From: Desulfobacter hydrogenophilus
GTDB lineage: Bacteria > Desulfobacterota > Desulfobacteria > Desulfobacterales > Desulfobacteraceae
NCBI RefSeq assembly: GCF_004319545.1
Contig: NZ_CP036313.1
Span: forward strand, 62,001 to 126,000
DNA length: 64,000 bases
Reading direction: 5' to 3'
Position numbers and translations under genes: made by a program. The notes below the pieces were generated by a model. That model searched no databases. It was not told where the DNA came from and worked only from the letters and a program-made list of their open reading frames with translations. Positions 56,014 through 64,000 of the stretch are shown in pieces (the first letter of the stretch is position 1; every line of letters begins with the position of its first letter).

Positions 56014-57894
56014 GTGAAAACCACAATGCAGATTATGGGATTGTTTATTCTACTGTTTCCATTACCGCTCTGGGCTGAAGTAAATATCAGTCCAACGGTG
56101 GTAACCGCCACCATATCGGAAAAAACCCTGGAAGAAGCCCCGGGATCCGTTCAGGTTATAACGGCCCTGGAAATCGAAGAGATGGGGGCAACTTCCGTGA
56201 ACGAAGTTCTGGAACAGGCCATGGGTCTGATGGTGTCCACGGATTCCGGACGGGCCAAGGTTGCAAATATCAGAGGCACTGGAAATAAAAGAAGCCTGGT
56301 GCTCATTGACGGCCGGCGCCTGGCAGCTGGATACAAAGATTTTACCAGCACAGATCAGATACCGGTGACTATGATCCAGAGGATCGAGATTGTACGGGGA
56401 CCCAGCTGCGCCATATACGGCAGTGATGCCATAGGAGGCGTAGTTAACATCATCACCAAGAAGGCACCGGATAAGACATCAGGCGAAGTGCTCACCCGGT
56501 ACAAAAGCCATCTGGACAAGGATTCCGACGGCGGTATGGGATCTGCCTGGGTTGGCTCCAAGCTGGGAAAAACGTCTTTTATACTGTCGGGTTCCACCCA
56601 GAGCATCGGCGGCTGGAATGACGACGGCCACAGCCCTGATGATGGTGACGATAAGGATCTGAATTCTACAGCAGGACGGATCGCCTATGCACTGACCGAT
56701 GCATCAGATCTAAGCGCTGGATTTGAATATTTTGATCTGGAACGCCAAGGGGAACGGTATTACCAGGGCCAGAGCCGTGAACGAAATGCCGAAGACCAGC
56801 GGCTCAATTATTTTATTCAGTACGATAATCAAATCGCCCAGGACGGGAATATATTGGTCCGGGCCTACCGCTCCGAGCATGAAAATAAAATGCAATTTTC
56901 GCCCATAGCGCCCGTAACCAGCGAAGAGGATTCCGAACGCTGGCTGAATCAGGTAGAGGCAAGGTACACCGGCCCGATTATGGGCAGCCATCTTCTATCA
57001 ATTGGCGCCGAATTCCGGCAGGAAGGACGGGAAGACAGCACAGGTGCGGATAACGACCTTGATAATACCAGTATTTTCATCCAGGATGAGTTTGAAATTT
57101 TCTCTTCGTTATATATTACAGCCGGCCTGCGCTATGACGATCATTCCGAATTCGGCGGCCAGTTTTCTCCCAAGGCATCTCTGGTCTACGGCATTCTTTA
57201 CGACCTCAGGCTCAAAGCCTCCATTGGAAAAGGATTTAGAGCACCCTCCATATCAGAACTGTTTGTGACCTCCTACCACAACAAAGCGAAATATGTGTAC
57301 AATCCCAACCCGGATCTGGAACCCGAAGAGTCTGTGTCCTATGAAATCGGTCTTGAGGGTGACAAAGGCCCTTTTTCGGGAGGGATCACTGCGTTTAGGA
57401 ATGATATCGACAATCTGATTGATGCCAAGTTCATAACCACCACGGGTTCAGGAAATAATAAAATAACCTATTACCAATATCAGAATATTGCCGAAGCCCA
57501 CACCCAGGGAATTGAAGCCCGGGCAGATATAAGACTTCCCTGGCACTTGAGCACCGGCGCCTGCGTCACCTGGCTGGACACGGAAAATAAAGAGACCGGA
57601 GAAGAGCTTGATGGCAGCCCGGATATAAAAGGCATTTTCAGGCTGGCCTATTATCATCCTGGCTACAAATTTCGTGCCGCCACCCGCATCAACTATATCG
57701 GCGATCAGCATGTATCGGATGACGAAGACAAAAGCGGATATGTCACTGTGAATCTTTATTTCTCAAAGGATTTTCCAAACCAGATCCGGATTTTCGCCGG
57801 CATTGATAATCTTTTGAATGAAAAAAAAGCATATGACGGCGTGACCTATGTAGAACCGGCCAATGCCTATGCAGGACTCAGCATCCGGTTTTAG
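56014..57894 (+). CDS. TonB-dependent outer-membrane receptor
   Basis: A 626-residue receptor of the BtuB/CirA type: signal peptide to LWAEV, plug domain (about 25-150, with NIRGTGNKRSLVLIDGRRL and RIEIVRGPSCAIYGSDAIGG) and a 22-strand barrel ending AGLSIRF. It should import a metal chelate, heme or corrinoid using TonB. The GTG at 56014 is chosen because AAGGAG lies six bases before it and gives a proper signal peptide. The gene at 57950 likely forms its periplasmic partner. Confidence 0.92.
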   Translation: MKTTMQIMGLFILLFPLPLWAEVNISPTVVTATISEKTLEEAPGSVQVITALEIEEMGATSVNEVLEQAMGLMVSTDSGRAKVANIRGTGNKRSLVLIDGRRLAAGYKDFTSTDQIPVTMIQRIEIVRGPSCAIYGSDAIGGVVNIITKKAPDKTSGEVLTRYKSHLDKDSDGGMGSAWVGSKLGKTSFILSGSTQSIGGWNDDGHSPDDGDDKDLNSTAGRIAYALTDASDLSAGFEYFDLERQGERYYQGQSRERNAEDQRLNYFIQYDNQIAQDGNILVRAYRSEHENKMQFSPIAPVTSEEDSERWLNQVEARYTGPIMGSHLLSIGAEFRQEGREDSTGADNDLDNTSIFIQDEFEIFSSLYITAGLRYDDHSEFGGQFSPKASLVYGILYDLRLKASIGKGFRAPSISELFVTSYHNKAKYVYNPNPDLEPEESVSYEIGLEGDKGPFSGGITAFRNDIDNLIDAKFITTTGSGNNKITYYQYQNIAEAHTQGIEARADIRLPWHLSTGACVTWLDTENKETGEELDGSPDIKGIFRLAYYHPGYKFRAATRINYIGDQHVSDDEDKSGYVTVNLYFSKDFPNQIRIFAGIDNLLNEKKAYDGVTYVEPANAYAGLSIRF

Positions 57895-57949
57895 GTCAAG
57901 CATTACTTAGACTATAACAGATAATTCTTATCACTGCTGTAAGGAGAAA

Positions 57950-59119
57950 ATGATCATGCCCCAAAAAATGGCGAAACTGTTTATTATCACCTCTTTGTTT
58001 TTTCTTTTGTTCTGCTTTATTGAAGGAGTGAGGCTTCCTTTTGTAGTTGCCAGCGGTATTTTAATTTTGATCTCTATTTTACTGTTCAGCCTGAACATAC
58101 TGCGAACCATGCTGACCAAAGGTGAAAGCAGAACCCCGGCCAGGGCGCTAAACAAGCCGGTCCATAAAAAACTTGCCACGGCCACAGCCATTCTGGCCGC
58201 AGGCATATTCCTGTTCAATACTGCACCCTGCATGGCATCTGCCACACAGATACCCGAAAAAGCCGATATCATCATCATCGGGGACCGGCTTGTGGATATT
58301 GCCTACAATCTTGGAGTACTGCCTGCAGCAATGTCAGTGCGCTGTTCTTTATGGCCGCTGTGCGACACCTTGAAAACATCCTGCCAGGTCCTGGGCTGTC
58401 CCAACTGTCTGCAAAAGAAAAAAGCCAAACCATTGATCAGTTTTGCCAAAGCCCACCAGATAAAAAAAGTGATCATTGAAAAAGGCAATCCCTTCTGTGC
58501 CCTGGTTCCGGAACTGCACCCGGAAAAAATAGCGGGTATGCTTGAAAACCAGGGATTATCCGTAACGGTTGTTGAATATTCCCATGACCTGGCCAAAACC
58601 GTCAACCAGATGGCCGCCATTTTAGGTAAAGCGGATAAAGCGCAAATGCTTCTGGACAACTATGAAAAGAACCTGGCAAAAGTCATGAAAAATATAGAAA
58701 AAAAGAACTTTGCAAAACGGGTGGTGATTCTTAACGGCGTGTTCCAGGCATCCTCAGGCAAATCCTTTCTACGGGTGGAAAGCCCGGGCGGGTATGCTGA
58801 TCAATTTCTTTTGTCTGCACTGAAAAGTATAAATGTAGGCCATGAAATGGTCAAATCGGGAAAGAAACCGGCCAAGGGGCATTATTCCATCCGCAAGCTC
58901 AACCGTTTAATTGTAACCGCACCCGATGCCATCATCATCACGGGTGACGGGTTTGCCGTCCAAAAGGCCATAGCCCAGGCACTTGTTCAGAGCCCGGGAC
59001 TGGCAAACATTCCGGCAATAAAAAACCAGGCGATCTACAATCTGCCCGGTTTTATCCAGTCCAGTCTTATTGAATATCCTTCCATTCTTTCCCAATGGGC
59101 ATTTGTGCTTGAACGTTGA
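57950..59119 (+). CDS. Periplasmic binding-like protein with a Cys-rich loop
   Basis: A 389-residue protein. The N-terminus has two helices (about 8-50) and a third (about 68-90), then a BtuF/FepB-like two-lobe binding fold beginning ADIIIIGDRLVDIAYNLGVL. A Cys-rich insertion follows: CSLWPLCDTLKTSCQVLGCP, with five to six Cys. LRVESPGGYADQFLLSAL and NIPAIKNQAIYNLPGF are typical of the binding fold. AAGGAG precedes the ATG. It follows the TonB receptor by 56 bases. The ligand is unknown; the Cys cluster suggests a metal. Confidence 0.65.
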   Translation: MIMPQKMAKLFIITSLFFLLFCFIEGVRLPFVVASGILILISILLFSLNILRTMLTKGESRTPARALNKPVHKKLATATAILAAGIFLFNTAPCMASATQIPEKADIIIIGDRLVDIAYNLGVLPAAMSVRCSLWPLCDTLKTSCQVLGCPNCLQKKKAKPLISFAKAHQIKKVIIEKGNPFCALVPELHPEKIAGMLENQGLSVTVVEYSHDLAKTVNQMAAILGKADKAQMLLDNYEKNLAKVMKNIEKKNFAKRVVILNGVFQASSGKSFLRVESPGGYADQFLLSALKSINVGHEMVKSGKKPAKGHYSIRKLNRLIVTAPDAIIITGDGFAVQKAIAQALVQSPGLANIPAIKNQAIYNLPGFIQSSLIEYPSILSQWAFVLER

Positions 59120-59157
59120 GCGCGTCATAACATCTGCATGGTATTCAAAGACAAGGA

Positions 59158-60000
59158 TCATATTTTAGGACTGTAATGGCGTTTCAACCAGGATCCCAAC
59201 CCGTCAAGGCCGGGAAACAGCACTCGCTCCGTGATATTGCACAGATCCAGTTTATCCCGGCATTCCCACTTAAGGCTCCCCGGAATAATGATGCGCTGGA
59301 AAAGATCAGCGTGAAGGTTCAGCCAGTCATCAATGACGCGGCGGGGATTGGGCATGACTGAAAACAGTGCATACTGGTTCACAATTCGCTCGTCAATGGA
59401 TGGCGGCTCAAAAAAAAGCAGGAACTCTTCGGACCGCCCCAGGGCATCAAACTGGGTTAACGTCTCAACATACTGATGAAACGTTTTTTCCCCGACGCGG
59501 CAGTCCGGACTTTCCTGGCCGATACTGGTGAGCAGCTCCACGGTAAAAGCCTGGGCGCCTTCTGCGGCCAGTTGTCCTTTAAGCTCTGACGGCAAGCGGT
59601 CATGGACCTGTTTATAATTTATCCGCCAGATCACCCCGTCCAGGTCAAACCGCTCAAGGTTGGCCAGGGCAAAATGAAGGGCAATATAGGGTGAATAGGT
59701 CCAGTCCATGAGGCGGGTAGGCAGTCCGTGGTGCTGGGCCACAGCCAGAAGATGCCAGAAGGAATCGGGGTCTTCCCGTCCCTGGGCCCGGGAATATTTA
59801 CGAAAATTACGCAGCAGATGTTTTTCAAGGGACCAGAACGGCCCACCCAGGCGCATCAAAGAGGTTTCAAGGCGGTAGGATGCATCGGACAGGCCCCGGT
59901 AAACAAAGGGTGGCCGATACCTTTGGATGGCATCATTCCAGGCACCTTTGAACAATTCCTCCTGGAGCATGCCCCAGGAATCGACTATGATGTCCGGCAT
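59158..60000 (-). CDS. FRG-domain protein
   Basis: A 280-residue protein. The FRG signature is visible at the N-terminus (PFVYRGLSDASYRLETSLMR) and the conserved LAVAQHHGLPTRLMDWTYSPYIALHFA follows. Members are found beside toxin, phage-defence or plasmid genes, and some act as effectors, but no activity is established here. It is alone on the minus strand, convergent with the binding protein. Confidence 0.8.
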   Translation of the reverse strand: MPDIIVDSWGMLQEELFKGAWNDAIQRYRPPFVYRGLSDASYRLETSLMRLGGPFWSLEKHLLRNFRKYSRAQGREDPDSFWHLLAVAQHHGLPTRLMDWTYSPYIALHFALANLERFDLDGVIWRINYKQVHDRLPSELKGQLAAEGAQAFTVELLTSIGQESPDCRVGEKTFHQYVETLTQFDALGRSEEFLLFFEPPSIDERIVNQYALFSVMPNPRRVIDDWLNLHADLFQRIIIPGSLKWECRDKLDLCNITERVLFPGLDGLGSWLKRHYSPKI

Positions 60001-60072
60001 AAACTCTTCTCCCTCCCCCGGGCGGCCCCGGTTCCTTTATTTTTTTGTGGGCCTATGCCCAAAATATAAATT

Positions 60073-60549
60073 TCATATTTGTTTAAACGGCAATTCGTCT
60101 ATCTGGTCCTCACCAAACACCAGAATGCCGTTCTGCCTTAAAAGCGCGGTTGTTACGCCCATACCGTCCACAAGAGACCGGCTGAAACTGCCGTCATAAA
60201 TCCGACAACTTCCACAGGAAGGACTTTTCTGTTTTAAAAAGGCTGTTTTAATACCACATGCAACCGCTTTGTCCAAAGCTACCTGTGCTCCTTTGATAAA
60301 AAATTCCGTAACATCGGCCTGCCGAGTCCTCACCCGGGCGGTTCCCGCCCACACCCCTGGACCGCCGCCAGGTGTGATCTCTGCTGGCGGCCGGGGCACA
60401 GGAAGTCCTCCACCCATTTCCGGACAGACCGGAACCAGCAACCCTTTGGCCTGCCACAGGTTTATGAGTGAGCAGTCAAAGGGACAGGACCTGCCGTCAT
60501 AGCGCACTGGCTGTCCCAGAAGACAGGCTGAAATCAGTATTTTTTTCAT
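60073..60549 (-). CDS. DUF523 family protein
   Basis: A 158-residue cytosolic protein: MKKILISACLLGQPVRYDG, CPEMGGGLPVPRPPAEI and LKQKSPSCGSCRIYDGSFS, the conserved Cys- and Gly-containing segments of DUF523. The Cys residues (SACLLG, CPE, SPSCGSCRIYDG) may bind metal. The ATG at 60549 is preferred over 60570, as it gives the family N-terminus. Role unknown. Confidence 0.88.
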   Translation of the reverse strand: MKKILISACLLGQPVRYDGRSCPFDCSLINLWQAKGLLVPVCPEMGGGLPVPRPPAEITPGGGPGVWAGTARVRTRQADVTEFFIKGAQVALDKAVACGIKTAFLKQKSPSCGSCRIYDGSFSRSLVDGMGVTTALLRQNGILVFGEDQIDELPFKQI

Positions 60550-60820
60550 GGTGGAACTATATATCAACATTGCCTTGGTTTGTAAAAATTTCTTGACTAA
60601 GAAACAAAATTAATGCAATGAATGGCAATTCATTTTGGAGAGCCATCATTCCCCAAAATAAAACAAAAACCCACGTTTATTTATAAATTATTGTAATTAA
60701 AATGTGATCAAAATAAAATTGATATCCGGGAAATAACACAAACTCAGAATATAAATAAAAAATTACAATGAAGGTTTGTTCATTAAAAATCCCAGACGAA
60801 TCCCATAGTGAGGAGGACAC

Positions 60821-62635
60821 ATGGCACAGGTAATTTCCGACCAGCGGGACATTGAATTTGTCGTTCACGAGCTCCTTCAGGCGCAGACCCTTGCGGAACT
60901 GAACGACAATTACGCCGACTTCAACAAAAAAACCATTGATATGGTGATTAAAGAAGCAAAAAATCTGGCAATCAAAGAGCTCCTGTCCATAAATAAGGAA
61001 GGAGACGAAATCGGTTGCACACTTGAAAACGGCAAGGTCACCACGCCGCCGTCTTTCAAGCGCGTATTTGATCTGTTCAATAAAGGGGAATGGCTGGCCC
61101 CCACAGAAGATCCCCAATGGGGCGGACAGGGCATGCCTTTCACCGTTGCCGCGGCAACCGCTGAATACTTCAACGGTGCCAACTACCCGTTCATGATGTA
61201 CGTCACCCTCACCCAGGGTGCAGGCCACCTTGTTGAGCAGTTTGGTACCCAAGCGCAGAAAAACACCTATCTTAAAAACATGTACACCGGCAAATGGACC
61301 GGCACTATGCTGCTGACCGAACCGGGCGCCGGTTCCGATGTGGGTGCACTGACCACCAAAGCCGTCCCTAACGGCGACGGTACTTACAACATTGTGGGTG
61401 AAAAAATTTTTATCTCCGGCGGCGAACATGATCTGACAGAAAATATCATCCATCCTGTGTTGGCCCGCATTGAAGGCGCCCCTGCCGGCACCAAAGGCAT
61501 CTCCTTATTCCTGGTCCCCAAGTTCAGGGTTAACAAAGACGGGTCTTTGGGCGAATTCAACGATGTCATCTGCACCGGTATTGAACACAAAATGGGCATC
61601 CACGGTAACTCCACCTGCTCCTTGTCCCTGGGCGCCAAAGGCGACTGCATAGGTACCCTCCTAGGCGAAGAAAACAAAGGCATGAAAGCCATGTTCATGT
61701 TGATGAATGCAGCCCGGTTGCTTGTAGGTGTCCAGGGGTTTGCCTGTGCCGGCGCAGCTTATATGTATGCATTGGATTATGCCAAAAACCGTATCCAGGG
61801 CCGGGATTTGACAGAAATCATGAACCCTGATGCCCAGACCGTCCCCATCTTTCGCCACCCTGATGTGCGGCGCCAGCTCATGGTGATGAAGTCCAATGTA
61901 GAAGCCATGCGTACATTGATCTATTATGTCCATTACTGCATTGATATGTCCAAATATGCGGCAACCGACGAAGAAAAGGCTAAATACCAAGGTTTTGTTG
62001 AAGTACTCACCCCCATTGCCAAGGGGTATGTTACAGACCGGGCCTTTGAGATATGCTCCCAGGGTATGCAGGTCTACGGCGGTTACGGATACATCGAAGA
62101 GTATCCCATGGCCCAGTTGCTGCGTGACGTCAGAATCACCCTGATCTACGAAGGAACCAACGGTATCCAGGCCATGGATCTTCTAGGCCGCAAACTTGGC
62201 ATGAACAAAGGCAAACCCGTCATGGACCTGTTCGGTGAAATGCAGGCAACAATTGCCCAGGCCAAGGATATCCCAGCCCTTGAAAAATCAGCGGCCAAGG
62301 TTGAAGAGGTGGTAAACAAATTAGGTGAAGTGGCCATTCACATGGGCACCACCGCCATGAGCCCCAAAATGCTTGCCGCGTTTGCCAATGCCCATCCGTT
62401 CCTGGATGCCACCGGAGACACCATTTTTGCATGGATGCTGCTGTGGCGCGGCGTGACCGCTGTCCAAAAACTTGCAAAGGCCAAAAAGAAAGATATCCCC
62501 TTCTACCAAGGCGTTATCAAAAGCCTTGAGTTTTATACCCAGACCGTACTGCCCATCACCCTGGGCCGGTTTGCGGCACTGCTCGGCACAAGCACCGTAG
62601 CTGTGGAGATTGAAGACAACATGTTTCCCAGCTAA
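60821..62635 (+). CDS. Acyl-CoA dehydrogenase (DmdC/FadE5-like)
   Basis: A 604-residue flavoprotein of the long form. The catalytic base is probably Glu444 in LIYEGTNGIQAMDLL. FAD-binding segments include LTEPGAGSDVGALTT and YGGYGYIEEYPM. A C-terminal acyl-CoA dehydrogenase extension follows, typical of the DmdC/FadE5 group (3-methylmercaptopropionyl-CoA or fatty acyl-CoA). GGAGG lies before the ATG. It is monocistronic with a long leader. Confidence 0.93.
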   Translation: MAQVISDQRDIEFVVHELLQAQTLAELNDNYADFNKKTIDMVIKEAKNLAIKELLSINKEGDEIGCTLENGKVTTPPSFKRVFDLFNKGEWLAPTEDPQWGGQGMPFTVAAATAEYFNGANYPFMMYVTLTQGAGHLVEQFGTQAQKNTYLKNMYTGKWTGTMLLTEPGAGSDVGALTTKAVPNGDGTYNIVGEKIFISGGEHDLTENIIHPVLARIEGAPAGTKGISLFLVPKFRVNKDGSLGEFNDVICTGIEHKMGIHGNSTCSLSLGAKGDCIGTLLGEENKGMKAMFMLMNAARLLVGVQGFACAGAAYMYALDYAKNRIQGRDLTEIMNPDAQTVPIFRHPDVRRQLMVMKSNVEAMRTLIYYVHYCIDMSKYAATDEEKAKYQGFVEVLTPIAKGYVTDRAFEICSQGMQVYGGYGYIEEYPMAQLLRDVRITLIYEGTNGIQAMDLLGRKLGMNKGKPVMDLFGEMQATIAQAKDIPALEKSAAKVEEVVNKLGEVAIHMGTTAMSPKMLAAFANAHPFLDATGDTIFAWMLLWRGVTAVQKLAKAKKKDIPFYQGVIKSLEFYTQTVLPITLGRFAALLGTSTVAVEIEDNMFPS

Positions 62636-62665
62636 GACCGTTTTAACAAACCGCAGATCACGTTA

Positions 62666-62708
62666 AAGAGGCTGCCTTATACTTAAGCCGGGCAGCCTTT
62701 TATCTTTC
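62666..62708 (+). terminator. Terminator of the acyl-CoA dehydrogenase gene
   Basis: AGGCTGCC and GGCAGCCT form an 8-bp stem around a 14-base loop, followed by TTTATCTTT. It may also serve the convergent hydrolase gene. Confidence 0.75.
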
Positions 62709-62719
62709 TGCATATCCAT

Positions 62720-64000
62720 TTATTGATCATCCAGAGATCTTTGAAGGTCGCAGGCTTCATCGACAAAGCAAATTATGGCCCTTTCCAGTCTCGGGTAATC
62801 CGGGTTAAAAGTTCCTCTTCTCCAGTAATCGTAATCCAGCTCTTTTTTGGCCGCTTTCGAGGCAATGTCTTTTTCGCCAAAAATAGTTTTGGCTGAGCCT
62901 TTTTGGCATTTATTGAAAGCTGCCATGTCCGGCGGGGTATCATAAGCTTTGCATTGGTGATACTTGCCATTAACCCCGTAATGGGGATCTGCGGGACTCA
63001 TGGATAGGGCCGTATGGGCATAATTGGCGAACCGGTATACGGTTCCCTGGAATTCCCGGTCAACCGGCCCCAGTTTAACTTCTTTAATGGCCTCACAGGG
63101 TGGATCAATATTCCGCTCGGCATGGCGGGATGCATACCAAATCAGACCGCGGCGCTGGGCGGTCACCCGGTCACAGAAAAACTGCCGGGCTGCATTGGCG
63201 TCAATGGTTTCATCGTCGGCACTGACCGCCATGAGTACGGGAACGTCAATAAGGATTTTACTTTTCATGATGTTCTTGGTAAGCAAATAAAATTCGGCGC
63301 CGGCATTAACGGAAAATGATTCATATCGCGCCGCGTCTCTTTCTTCAAATGTGTCGAGCCAGTCTTTTACCCAGTACAGGTAGGGACTGAGAAAGGCAGC
63401 CCCGGACTTGGCCTTTACGGCTGTAGAGATCAGGATAAGTCCTTTGATTTTAGGACGTTGGGGGTTGTTCTGCAGATGGCGAATTGCAAGGGCCGTACCG
63501 GTGGAAAATCCCACCAGGTAGAGATCGGAAATTCTCTCCATCTTTTCAAAGCTGCGGACCCCATAGTCGGTGATAGCCATCCAGTCTGTATGCTTCATGT
63601 TCAGGGAATCTCCGGCCACCGTACCGTGGCCGGGCAGCAGCACAGCCCGGATGGTTCCGTTGGGATAGGCCTGGTGCAGGGAGTCGGCTATGCTGCGCAT
63701 CAGGTAAGGCGAATCCGTGAGCCCGTGAATAAGCAGAAAGCCCTTACCTTTGCCGGGCCCGGTGCTGCCCTTTTCCGGAAGGTGTTCAAAGGGCCCCCGC
63801 ATTTCTGCTGCCTGGGCAGCCGAATATTCGCCAAGATAGGGCTTGGCACCATTGGCGAACCGGAGGTTTCTCAGGATCTGTTCAATATTTTCCCTGCTGT
63901 CCTGAACATATTGACTGAAGGGCAAATCCGGATATGAAGGAACGCCGCTCGGACTGCCGCTTTCTTTCAGGAAAGACGGTTTCGGAGCGCAGGACGCAAG
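62720..64000 (-). CDS. Lipoprotein alpha/beta hydrolase, cut by the window edge
   Basis: The frame is open through 64000, so the start lies outside. The most upstream codons read LASCAPKPS, a lipobox with Cys, so the protein is probably a lipoprotein; the TTG at 63925 is unlikely to be the true start. The hydrolase core has LLIHGLTDSPYLMRSIA, the nucleophile elbow GFSTG (YLVGFSTGTALAIRHL), and HRG-like PGHGTVAGDSL. Its substrate is unknown. It converges with the acyl-CoA dehydrogenase gene. Confidence 0.8.
   Translation of the reverse strand, partial: LASCAPKPSFLKESGSPSGVPSYPDLPFSQYVQDSRENIEQILRNLRFANGAKPYLGEYSAAQAAEMRGPFEHLPEKGSTGPGKGKGFLLIHGLTDSPYLMRSIADSLHQAYPNGTIRAVLLPGHGTVAGDSLNMKHTDWMAITDYGVRSFEKMERISDLYLVGFSTGTALAIRHLQNNPQRPKIKGLILISTAVKAKSGAAFLSPYLYWVKDWLDTFEERDAARYESFSVNAGAEFYLLTKNIMKSKILIDVPVLMAVSADDETIDANAARQFFCDRVTAQRRGLIWYASRHAERNIDPPCEAIKEVKLGPVDREFQGTVYRFANYAHTALSMSPADPHYGVNGKYHQCKAYDTPPDMAAFNKCQKGSAKTIFGEKDIASKAAKKELDYDYWRRGTFNPDYPRLERAIICFVDEACDLQRSLDDQ

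Noticed and set aside
59158..60000. Phage-defence island around the FRG-domain gene
   Set aside because: The neighbours are ordinary (binding protein, DUF523, acyl-CoA dehydrogenase); no nuclease, NTPase or other defence gene is nearby.
1..64000. CRISPR array
   Set aside because: No regularly spaced repeat-spacer pattern was seen; the repeats found are dispersed or IS ends.

Overview
The window reads as chromosome from a Desulfobacterota-type (probably Desulfobacterales) bacterium. That is inference from the gene mix: paired NosL proteins, cytochrome bd, an SLC13 carrier with TrkA-C domains, PspABC, two methyl-accepting chemotaxis proteins and an acyl-CoA dehydrogenase of the DmdC/FadE5 type. 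No rRNA or tRNA gene was seen, so the placement is tentative. Base composition is moderate. Core genes are intact and compact, while the stretches between them are full of insertion sequences, small palindromes and gene remnants.

Layout. 1-5.6 kb is an accessory graveyard: a duplicated higB toxin gene (one copy truncated by a GGGGTCGGACC repeat, the other split by an insertion sequence), an intact higA, an IS21-type remnant that carries a 219-bp MITE-like element, and a RhuM remnant. 5.6-10.2 kb holds cvfB, ychF, a HflX remnant and a K+ channel with two RCK units. 10.4-13.3 kb holds a second IS copy, a SelO remnant and a second, 120-bp MITE-like element. 13.4-17.4 kb is an ebo-like cluster (UbiA-type prenyltransferase, dehydroquinate-synthase-like cyclase, TIM-barrel isomerase) with a UbiG-type methyltransferase inside it. 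17.6-25.8 kb is a respiratory/metal cluster: cydA, cydB, a tiny CydX-like gene, a Tat-exported double NosL, a TauE/SafE-type membrane protein on the other strand, a second NosL, an FtsX-type ABC transporter and a Cys/His-rich membrane protein, closed by a strong terminator.

26-30 kb holds a third, decayed IS copy and a second, broken IS4-type element. 30.1-33.6 kb has a frameshifted chemotaxis receptor, a small phosphate-binding-like protein and a porin with one in-frame stop. 33.8-36.5 kb is a Psp module: divergent pspF, a sigma-54 promoter, then pspA, pspB and pspC. 36.6-37.2 kb has an orphan group II intron tail and a zinc-ribbon remnant. 37.4-45.4 kb carries an SLC13 carrier, a SHOCT-like protein, a penicillin-acylase-family hydrolase, a LysE-type exporter and proBA with a terminator-like leader hairpin. 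45.4-49.9 kb is a second accessory stretch with an IS91 fragment, a REP-like palindrome, a lipoprotein and hipBA. 49.9-64 kb is mostly core: chemotaxis receptor, pepF, trmO, a DUF4405 protein, a TonB receptor with a Cys-rich binding protein, an FRG-domain protein, a DUF523 protein, an acyl-CoA dehydrogenase and a lipoprotein hydrolase that runs off the right edge.

How it fits together. The metal/oxidase block looks like oxygen protection linked to copper or metal-centre assembly. The ebo-like block suggests a modified, prenylated cyclitol-like product. The two toxin-antitoxin loci lie in the repeat-rich segments. Several genes are broken by one-base changes, some in A/T runs, so some breaks may be assembly errors rather than real decay.
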